Part shown: positions 8,327 through 15,022 of the stretch, piece by piece
How the letters are laid out: each line of letters begins with the position of its first letter
Position numbering within the stretch: position 1 is the first letter of the stretch
Source of the DNA: Elusimicrobiota bacterium
GTDB lineage: Bacteria; Elusimicrobiota; Elusimicrobia; UBA1565; UBA9628
DNA length: 64,000 nt
Assembly (NCBI GenBank): GCA_003452935.1
Contig: DMMY01000012.1
Span: forward strand, 181,931-245,930
Reading direction: 5' to 3'
Notes under the pieces: generated by a model
The model's database searches: none
Told to the model about the DNA's origin: nothing
The model's input: only the letters and a program-made list of their open reading frames with translations
Made by a program: the position numbers and the translations under genes

Positions 8327-9409
8327 ATGGATCTACAGACATTGCTCCAGACGATGGTCAACAAACGGGCCAGCGACCTGCATATTCGCGCCGGAGGTCC
8401 GGCCTATATCCGTATCGACGGAGAGCTGCAGCCCGTGGGCGCGGATTCCTTGTCCGCCGGCGAAGTGGAGCAGATGCTCAACCAGATCATGACGAACAAG
8501 CGCGCCAAGCGCCTTTACGAGGAGCGCGGGGAATGCGACTTTTCCTTCCAGGCCGGCGACGTGGCGCGCTTCCGCGTCAACGCCTTCCGGCAGAGACAGA
8601 GGCTTTCCGTGGCCATCCGCTTCATCCCGACCGTCATACCGACATTCCAGGATTTGCGCCTGCCCGTGGCGACCATGCGCAAGATCGCGGAAAACAGCCG
8701 GGGCCTCGTCCTGGTCACGGGCATCACCGGCTCGGGCAAGTCCTCGACCTTGGCGGCGATGGTCGACTACATCAATGAGCTGCGCCCGGAGCATGTCCTG
8801 ACCATAGAGGACCCCATAGAGTTCGTGCATAAGGACAAGAAAGCGATCGTCTCCCAGCGCGAGATAGGCGAGGACACGGCCACTTACGGCGATGGCCTGC
8901 GCATGGCCATGCGCCAGGACCCCGACGTCATCCTGGTCGGCGAGATGCGCGATTTGGAGACCACGTCCGCCGCCCTGACCGCGGCGCAGACCGGCCACCT
9001 GGTTTTCGGCACCCTGCATACCATCGACGCCGTCCAGACCATTTCGCGCATCATCGATCTCTACCCTCCGCATCAGCAGGCCTTGATCCGCATACAGCTC
9101 GCGGAGAGCCTCAAGGCCGTCATCAGCCAGAGGCTGCTGCCCTGCATCAAGGGGGGGCGCGTGCCCGCCGTGGAAGTCCTGATCGTGACGGCCCACGTGC
9201 GCAAGATGATCGAGGAAAATAATTCGCAGGGCATCGTCCAGGCCTGCGCCAAGGGGCAGTTCTACGGCATGCAGACTTTCAACCAATCCCTGGTGAAGCT
9301 TTTCAAGGACGGCTTGGTGAAGGAAGAGGACGTCATGGACGCCGCTTCCAGCCCGGACGACGTGAAGCTGGCGCTGCGGGGCATCGAGCAGGAGATCAAG
9401 CCGGGCTGA
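8327..9409 (+). CDS. pilT: Type IV pilus retraction ATPase PilT
   Basis: Hexameric motor that depolymerises pili at the inner face of the membrane. 360 residues from ATG 8327, the normal PilT length. N-terminal PAS-like domain with ASDLHIRAG; Walker A GITGSGKSST; Asp box around EHVLTIEDPIEF; Walker B ILVGEMRD; His box FGTLHTIDA. It starts 2 bases after the ftsZ stop, so pilus retraction is wired into the division operon. No pilB, pilC or pilin genes are in the window. An in-frame extension upstream to 8276 has no support. Confidence 0.95.
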   Translation: MDLQTLLQTMVNKRASDLHIRAGGPAYIRIDGELQPVGADSLSAGEVEQMLNQIMTNKRAKRLYEERGECDFSFQAGDVARFRVNAFRQRQRLSVAIRFIPTVIPTFQDLRLPVATMRKIAENSRGLVLVTGITGSGKSSTLAAMVDYINELRPEHVLTIEDPIEFVHKDKKAIVSQREIGEDTATYGDGLRMAMRQDPDVILVGEMRDLETTSAALTAAQTGHLVFGTLHTIDAVQTISRIIDLYPPHQQALIRIQLAESLKAVISQRLLPCIKGGRVPAVEVLIVTAHVRKMIEENNSQGIVQACAKGQFYGMQTFNQSLVKLFKDGLVKEEDVMDAASSPDDVKLALRGIEQEIKPG

Positions 9410-9446
9410 CCGGGGCCGGACCGGAAACGTCCAGGAGGAGCGCAAC

Positions 9447-10187
9447 ATGTTCGCCGAAGGATATATCGGGATCGCAGGGACCATCGGTGTGGGGAAATCC
9501 ACCCTCACCACGGATTTGGCGCGGGCGCTCAACTTCGAGCCCATCCTGGAGGAGGTCGACGGCAACCCCTACCTGGAAAAATTCTACGGGGACATGAAGG
9601 CCTACGGAACCATGATGCAGGTCTGGCTGCTCAACCACCGGTTCCGCCAGCACCGGGAATTCGTGACCCGCATCAGCCTGGGGAAAATCCGCGGCGTGGT
9701 CCAGGATCGGACCATCTGGGAAGACACCATATTCGCCCGCATGCTCAACCGGCATCCCGAGAAGATCATCAGCGACATCGACTACAACACGTACCTGGAC
9801 CTGTTCGACAACATGGTTCTGCGCGAGCTGGTTTTTCCCCAGCTCATGATCTATCTCGACTGCAGCCCCGAGACCGCCATCAAGCGCATCCACGCCCGGG
9901 GCCGGGTCATGGAACAGACCATCACCCTGGAATACCTGCGCCACCTCAAGGAAAACTACGAGGCCTTCGTGGCCGAGATGGAGCATGCCGGCGTGCGCAT
10001 CCTGCGCATCGGCTGGGAGGAATTCAGGCCCATTTCCGAGGTGGCGCGTCTGGTCCACGAATATTCGCTCAAGCCCTCCAGCTTTACCAAGTGGGTGCGG
10101 CCTCTGCGCCGCGCGCCCAAGATGGACCCCAAGCCCAAGCTCCTGGAAACGCCGCCCGCGGCGGCCGCGTCCCAGGCCGCGGTCTAG
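9447..10187 (+). CDS. Deoxynucleoside kinase (dNK/dGK family)
   Basis: Phosphorylates deoxynucleosides using ATP in nucleotide salvage. 246 residues: P-loop GTIGVGKST at 12-20, the family DRx motif as QDRTIWED, a LID-like stretch RIHARGRVMEQTITLEYL, and a substrate-side Glu in LEEVDGNPYLEKFY. The C-terminal ~35 residues are Pro/Ala-rich and outside the core. Ribosome site AGGAGG lies before ATG 9447. Which base it prefers cannot be read from the sequence. It is 12 bases ahead of the HisC-like gene. Confidence 0.88.
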   Translation: MFAEGYIGIAGTIGVGKSTLTTDLARALNFEPILEEVDGNPYLEKFYGDMKAYGTMMQVWLLNHRFRQHREFVTRISLGKIRGVVQDRTIWEDTIFARMLNRHPEKIISDIDYNTYLDLFDNMVLRELVFPQLMIYLDCSPETAIKRIHARGRVMEQTITLEYLRHLKENYEAFVAEMEHAGVRILRIGWEEFRPISEVARLVHEYSLKPSSFTKWVRPLRRAPKMDPKPKLLETPPAAAASQAAV

Positions 10188-10199
10188 GGAGGAGTCTCG

Positions 10200-11306
10200 A
10201 TGGAAGTCCCGCCCCGCAAGAGCTTGCGCGCCGTGATGCCCTTCGCCCCGGACAAGCCCTCGGAACTGGTGCGCCGGGAGCTGGGGCTCAAGGAGGTCGT
10301 GCGGCTCTGCTCCAACGAGAGTTCGCTTGGCCCTTCTCCCAAGGCCCTGGCGGCCTATCATAAGGCGGCCGAGGGGCTCTCCTGTTATCCCGACGGGGGC
10401 AGCCCGTCGTTGAGATCGGCCTTGGCCCGCCATTACAAGCTTCGTCCCGAGAACATTATCGTGGGCAGCGGTTCCGATGAGCTTATCAGGCTCTGTTGCG
10501 AGGCCTTTTTGGACGTTGACGACGAGGTCATGGTTTCCCAGTATGCCTTCATCCGTTTCCGGCAGCAGGCCGCGGTCATGGGCGCCCGGCTCATCGAGAT
10601 CCCCATGACGGATTGGACCCATGATCTGGAAACCATGGGGCGCGCGGCCAATCCCCGCACCAAGATTCTTTTCGTCGCCAGTCCCAACAATCCCACCGGG
10701 ACCTACAACACGAAGGCGGAGTTGGAGGACTTTCTTCTCTCGGTCCCGCCGACGACCTTGGTCGTGATCGACGAAGCTTTTTATGATTATGCCCGGGAGA
10801 ATGACGATTACCCCGGCACCGTTCCCGGGCTCGTGCGCAAGCATTCCAACTTGGTGGTGCTGCGGACCTTCTCTCAGGCGCATGGGCTTGCCGGACTGCG
10901 CGTGGGCTGCGCGGTGGGCGATCCGGAGACCCTGGGCTGGCTGGACCGCATCCGGCTGCCTTTCAACGTCAGCCTTCCGGCGCAGCGCTGCGCCCAGGCG
11001 GCGCTGGCGGACAAGGCTTTTCTGGCGCGCAGCGTGCAAACCATCGTGCGCTGCCGCGAGAGCCTGGCCGCGGCTTTGCGCGAAATGGGGTTCGGGGTCA
11101 TGGATTCGGCGGCGAATTTCCTGTTCGTGAGGTCCGCGCGGGTCCGGGGCCGGGCCTTGAGCAAGGCCCTATTGCGGCGCGGCGTCGTGATCCATCCCCT
11201 CGACGAATACGGTCTGGCCGATCATGTGCGCATCTCCGTAGGGACCCCGGCGCAGAACGCGGCCCTGCTCAAGGGGCTTAGGGAAATCCTGAGGGAGGAG
11301 CCGTGA
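10200..11306 (+). CDS. HisC-like aminotransferase with the PLP lysine replaced by Gln
   Basis: Class I/II fold aminotransferase, 368 residues, closest in motif pattern to histidinol-phosphate aminotransferase. Most PLP-site motifs are present: YPDGG (Tyr), SPNNPTG (Asn), VVIDEAFYDY (Asp, Tyr), LRVG, and VRISVGTP (substrate Arg). The residue that forms the Schiff base with PLP is normally the Lys of SKA-G-LAGLR; here the codon at 10875-10877 is CAG, giving SQAHGLAGLR (Gln226). The N-terminal NENPLGPSP motif is also altered to NESSLGPSP. As written it should not transaminate by the usual mechanism. GTG of cmk overlaps its stop. A base error (AAG to CAG) is the simplest alternative. Confidence 0.85.
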   Translation: MEVPPRKSLRAVMPFAPDKPSELVRRELGLKEVVRLCSNESSLGPSPKALAAYHKAAEGLSCYPDGGSPSLRSALARHYKLRPENIIVGSGSDELIRLCCEAFLDVDDEVMVSQYAFIRFRQQAAVMGARLIEIPMTDWTHDLETMGRAANPRTKILFVASPNNPTGTYNTKAELEDFLLSVPPTTLVVIDEAFYDYARENDDYPGTVPGLVRKHSNLVVLRTFSQAHGLAGLRVGCAVGDPETLGWLDRIRLPFNVSLPAQRCAQAALADKAFLARSVQTIVRCRESLAAALREMGFGVMDSAANFLFVRSARVRGRALSKALLRRGVVIHPLDEYGLADHVRISVGTPAQNAALLKGLREILREEP

Positions 11307-12037
11307 GGAAGGCGAAGGCCGGCGCGGCGCCCAAGGCGGCGCGACGGCGTCTGGTCATCGCCATGGACGGGCCGGCCGGAGTCGGCAAGTCCACGGTCGG
11401 GCAATTCGTGGCCAAGAAGCTGGGCTACCATTTCATCAACACGGGCGAGATGTATCGGGCCTTGACCTGGAAAGCCCTGGAGGAGGGCGTGGACGTCGAC
11501 GACCAGGAGGCCGTCGTGCGGCTGGCTCGGAGGCTCAAATGGGAATTCCGGCCCGCCGGGGGCGGCACGACCCTCAAGACCTTCATAGACGGCCAAGGCG
11601 TCACCCTGCAAATCCGCCAAGAGCGGGTCAGCCGGAACTCCAGCGCGGTGGCGGCCAATCCGGGGGTGAGGCGATTCCTCTGCCGCTTGCAGCGCCGGCT
11701 CGGCGCCCGGGGCGGAATCGTCATGGAGGGCCGCGACATCACGACGCACGTTTTTCCGGACGCTGATTTCAAGTTTTATCTCGACGCCTCCCCCGAAGAG
11801 CGGGCCAGGCGCCGCTACCGGCAGCTGCAGGCCGCGGGTCTGCCCGGAGACCTGCACAAGATTCATGCCGCCATCCTGCAGCGGGATCTCAATGATTTGA
11901 AGAGAAAGATCAACCCTCTCAGCCAGGCTCAAGACGCGCTGCTCATAGACTCGACGCACCTGACCATGCGGCAGGTGTCGAACAAGATCCTGCGCCTGGT
12001 CCATTCTCGTTTCCCGCGGGTCCTGAAGTCCCGCTGA
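11303..12037 (+). CDS. cmk: Cytidylate kinase
   Basis: Makes CDP/dCDP from CMP/dCMP with ATP. 244 residues: P-loop DGPAGVGKST (about 17-26), NTGEMYRALT for CMP binding, MEGRDITTHVFPDADFKFYL (the family GRDIGTVVFPDA block, with Gly-Thr-Val changed to Thr-Thr-His), and RDLNDLKRKINPL in the LID. The start GTG shares four bases with the upstream stop (GTGA), showing tight coupling. Order cmk-plsC-S1 protein is a common bacterial arrangement. Confidence 0.95.
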   Translation: MRKAKAGAAPKAARRRLVIAMDGPAGVGKSTVGQFVAKKLGYHFINTGEMYRALTWKALEEGVDVDDQEAVVRLARRLKWEFRPAGGGTTLKTFIDGQGVTLQIRQERVSRNSSAVAANPGVRRFLCRLQRRLGARGGIVMEGRDITTHVFPDADFKFYLDASPEERARRRYRQLQAAGLPGDLHKIHAAILQRDLNDLKRKINPLSQAQDALLIDSTHLTMRQVSNKILRLVHSRFPRVLKSR

Positions 12038-12038
12038 C

Positions 12039-12653
12039 ATGGCGTCGGTTCGGGATGGGGAGGACGACGCCTGGCCGCTGCTGCAGCGCCTGCTCATCCC
12101 GGTTTTGCGCGGCCTGCTTTTTTCGGTGTGGCGGCTCCAGGTCTCGGGTTTGGAGAACATCCCTCGTCAAGGCGCGGTCATACTGGCCTGCAACCACGTC
12201 TCAAACGCCGATCCTCCCCTGGTGGGCTGCGCCGCTTATCCGGTCCGCAGCCTCCGCTATCTAGCCAAGGTCGAGCTATTCCGCGTGCCCGTATTGGGCT
12301 GGCTTCTGCGCAGAGGCGGCGCCATAGCCCTGGACCGCGGGCGGGCGGACGTGGCCGCGGTCCGGGCGTCTCTGGAGGTCTTGAGCCGCGGGAGGTGCCT
12401 GCTCCTGTTTCCGGAGGGGACCCGTTCCAAGAGCGGCCGGCCGGGACGGCCCAAATCCGGCGTGGGCTTTCTTTCAGGAAAAGCCGGAGTCCCCGTTATT
12501 CCGACGCGGGTCGTCAACACCCGTCGGTTCCTGCGCCTAAGCCCACTGGAGGTCCGTTTCGGCAAGCCCTTGCGGTTTTCCGGCGACCCATCCGACCGCG
12601 GGCAGTGCGAGGCCTTCTCGCGCCTGGTGATGGACGTGATTTTTTCACTATAA
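12039..12653 (+). CDS. plsC: 1-acyl-glycerol-3-phosphate acyltransferase (PlsC)
   Basis: Adds the second acyl chain to form phosphatidic acid at the inner membrane. 204 residues with the four acyltransferase blocks: NHVSNADPP (HX4D catalytic pair), GAIALDRG, FPEGTRSKSG, and VPVIPTRV. One hydrophobic segment (about 15-35) anchors it. ATG follows the cmk stop by one base. The stop codon lies inside a TATAAT that may serve the next gene. Confidence 0.93.
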   Translation: MASVRDGEDDAWPLLQRLLIPVLRGLLFSVWRLQVSGLENIPRQGAVILACNHVSNADPPLVGCAAYPVRSLRYLAKVELFRVPVLGWLLRRGGAIALDRGRADVAAVRASLEVLSRGRCLLLFPEGTRSKSGRPGRPKSGVGFLSGKAGVPVIPTRVVNTRRFLRLSPLEVRFGKPLRFSGDPSDRGQCEAFSRLVMDVIFSL

Positions 12654-12769
12654 TATTCCCAGCAAATCCGCGCCAGCGCTTGGGCGAGCCCTAGGTCAGC
12701 CCCGGCGCGCAAGGGCGCATCGCCCCGGGCAGCTTGAAGTCCGGGGACGCGCCTTACAGGAGAACCGCC
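12649..12769 (+). promoter_or_regulatory. Leader of the S1-domain gene with a candidate -10 box
   Basis: TATAAT at 12649-12654 overlaps the plsC stop. No convincing -35 is found (TGGTGA-like only). The following ~115 bases are GC-rich and can pair, for example CCCCGG with CCGGGG near 12721-12745, ahead of the AGGAG site and ATG 12770. S1-protein mRNAs are often autoregulated through their leaders, so this could be such a site; that is inference. Confidence 0.35.
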
Positions 12770-14011
12770 ATGGAAACCGCCGGCAAACACAACGAGGACC
12801 AACTCCCCGATTCGGAGTCGACGACGAGTCCGGAGGGGGACGGCCTGGAGGAGGGACAACCCTCGGGCGAGGCTGAGATGTCGATGGAGGATCTCCTGGC
12901 GAGCCAGGATGAGCTCAGCAAGAAACTCGCCGGCAAGCAGGTCGTCTGGGTGAAGGTCATATCGGTCACCAAGGAACACGTCCTTGTGGACGTGGGCGAG
13001 AAAAACGAAGGGGCGGTTCCCGTTTCCGATTTCGCGTCCGACGCGGGCGGCCCCGGCGCGCGCCTGCCCTCGGCGGGACAGCGCATCCCCGTGTTGCGCG
13101 CCGGACCGGGCCGAAAGGACGGACATGCGCTGCTGTCCTACAAGCGGGCCAAGGCCCAGATAGGCTGGGAGTCCGCTTTGAAGGCCTTCAACGAGAAATC
13201 CCGCGTCCGGGGCCGGATCGTTTCCGCCATCAAGGGCGGATTTTTGGTCGACGTCAGCGGCGTCACCGCTTTTTTGCCGTCTTCCTTGGCCGATCTGCAT
13301 CCCGTGCGCAACCCGGCCCGGATGGTTCATACCGGGGTGCGCTGCTACATCATCGAGCTCAATGAGGGCAAGAGGCAATTGGTGATTTCCCGCAAGGCCG
13401 TTCTTGAGGAAGAGAACGCCAAGAGGCGCGCCCAGCTGCTCGGCGAACTGCGCTGCGGCGAGGTCCGCATCGGGCGGATCGTGCACGCGGGCCCCAACGG
13501 CGTCGTCGTGGACATCGGGGGCATCGAGGGCACGGTGCTCATGAACGACGTTTCCTGGGGAATTCCCAAGCTGCCGCCGGGTCTGGAACGCGGCTCCAAG
13601 GTCAAGGTGAAAGTCCTCGCCAAACCGGCGGATGACAAGTCCGGCGAGCCGCTTCTCCTGGGGATGAAGCAGCTCACCCAGAATCCCGCGGACGTCCTGC
13701 GCCGCAAGTTTCCGCCCAAGACCGTGATCCACGGCAAGATAGCCGAGGTCTCGGCGGCGGGAATCAAGATCGCCTTGGAGGGGGGGCAGGCCGCCTTCTG
13801 CGCGGCGGCGGATTGCGACGCGGCCGCCGGCCACAAGGCGGGAGACGCGATCTCCGCCATCGTGCTGACGGTCAATTCCAATACCCTGGAGATCGTCGTT
13901 TCCATAAACCGGTTCGAGGAGATCAAGGACCGCAAGCGCGTGGCCCAGTATCTCAAGGCGCCGCCTCCGCTGACTTTGGGCCAGTTGCTCTCGCCCGAGA
14001 AGGACGATTGA
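12770..14011 (+). CDS. S1 RNA-binding domain protein (ribosomal protein S1-like)
   Basis: 413 residues from ATG 12770, chosen because AGGAG sits 8 bases upstream; the longer in-frame start at 12734 lacks one. After an acidic N-terminus come four S1/OB-type repeats starting near KQVVWVKVISV, SRVRGRIVSAIKGGFLVDV, EVRIGRIVHAGPNGVVVDI and KTVIHGKIAEVSAAGIKI. Classical S1 has six repeats and ends with more basic domains, so this is a short S1 of the type found downstream of cmk. Expected role: mRNA binding on the small ribosomal subunit and help with weak or leaderless starts. Confidence 0.85.
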   Translation: METAGKHNEDQLPDSESTTSPEGDGLEEGQPSGEAEMSMEDLLASQDELSKKLAGKQVVWVKVISVTKEHVLVDVGEKNEGAVPVSDFASDAGGPGARLPSAGQRIPVLRAGPGRKDGHALLSYKRAKAQIGWESALKAFNEKSRVRGRIVSAIKGGFLVDVSGVTAFLPSSLADLHPVRNPARMVHTGVRCYIIELNEGKRQLVISRKAVLEEENAKRRAQLLGELRCGEVRIGRIVHAGPNGVVVDIGGIEGTVLMNDVSWGIPKLPPGLERGSKVKVKVLAKPADDKSGEPLLLGMKQLTQNPADVLRRKFPPKTVIHGKIAEVSAAGIKIALEGGQAAFCAAADCDAAAGHKAGDAISAIVLTVNSNTLEIVVSINRFEEIKDRKRVAQYLKAPPPLTLGQLLSPEKDD

Positions 14012-14040
14012 CGCGGCCTCCATCCCAAGGAGCGGGCGGC

Positions 14041-15018
14041 ATGACGGTCGGTTCTCATCGTTGCGCGGCCGAGGGAGCCTATGGCCGACCGCGGTTTTGG
14101 CGCGGGCTCTTGGCCGGTCTCGGCCCTGGGCTGAGCTCTCCCCGGGCCCGGATTTTTCTCCTGGTCGGCTTGGGCTCGGCTTGCGCCGCCGTTTGCGTCG
14201 GGCTGATGAGATCCTCGCGGTTGCCCCGGCTGCCTATGCCGGTTTCCGACGGAACGCGGGTCGAGGCCGCTATCGCCGCGGCCCAGGAACGGCTTCGGGC
14301 CGACCCGCAGGACCTCGGGGCTCTCGTGGATTTGGGAACGTCACATTTCCGCAAAGGGGCGGAGTTCTTCCCCGATGCCGTCAATGAACTCGAGGACGCC
14401 CGCCGTTTGGGGGCGCTCGACGTGCGGATATTCTATTGCCTGGGCGTGATGTATCAGGAGATGGGCCTTTTCCCTTTTGCGCTGGAAGAATATCAGCGCT
14501 ATCTGCGCAACTACCCCCAGGACAAGGAAGTCCGGCTGCTGGCGGCGAAACTTTTTTACCGGCAGGGCGACTTCTCCGCGGCGATCAAGGAATACGAGCG
14601 GCTTCGCTATCACGATCCGAACGACCCCTTGATCATCGAAAACTTGGGCCTGAGTCTTTTGGGAGCCAAGCTTAGCGAACGGGCCGTGGAGTGCTTCCAG
14701 CAGCTCAAGGGGTCCGGCGGCTTGCCCGGCCAGCGGGCGGAGTTTTACCTGGGGCAGATCGACTTCGAGGCCGGGCGCATGCAGCAGGCGCTTGAGGCGA
14801 TGCTGCGCAGCCTGCCTCCGGAGGGCGCCGCGGATTTCGGCATTCCCATGGACCGGATGTTCTCCTCCGTGGCCATGGCTTTTCAGAAGCTGGGCCGAGC
14901 CGAGGAAGCCCGGGAATACTGGCAGAAGGTTCTCAAGCTGTCGCCCAGCGATGCCAAGGCTCGGGCGGCGCTCAAGGACCTCAACCGGCGCTTTCCTCGG
15001 AAGAGACAAGAACGGTAA
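14041..15018 (+). CDS. Membrane-anchored TPR protein
   Basis: 325 residues from ATG 14041 behind AAGGAGCGGG. One transmembrane helix near residues 38-58 (IFLLVGLGSACAAVCVGLM) follows a positively charged N-terminus. About seven tetratricopeptide units then run to the end (for example LGVMYQEMGLFPFALEEYQRYL and IIENLGLSLLGAKLSERAVECF). A scaffold for an envelope complex is likely. It is followed four bases later by the peptidase/barrel fusion, so the two may work together. No specific function is recognised. Confidence 0.75.
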   Translation: MTVGSHRCAAEGAYGRPRFWRGLLAGLGPGLSSPRARIFLLVGLGSACAAVCVGLMRSSRLPRLPMPVSDGTRVEAAIAAAQERLRADPQDLGALVDLGTSHFRKGAEFFPDAVNELEDARRLGALDVRIFYCLGVMYQEMGLFPFALEEYQRYLRNYPQDKEVRLLAAKLFYRQGDFSAAIKEYERLRYHDPNDPLIIENLGLSLLGAKLSERAVECFQQLKGSGGLPGQRAEFYLGQIDFEAGRMQQALEAMLRSLPPEGAADFGIPMDRMFSSVAMAFQKLGRAEEAREYWQKVLKLSPSDAKARAALKDLNRRFPRKRQER

Positions 15019-15022
15019 TCGA

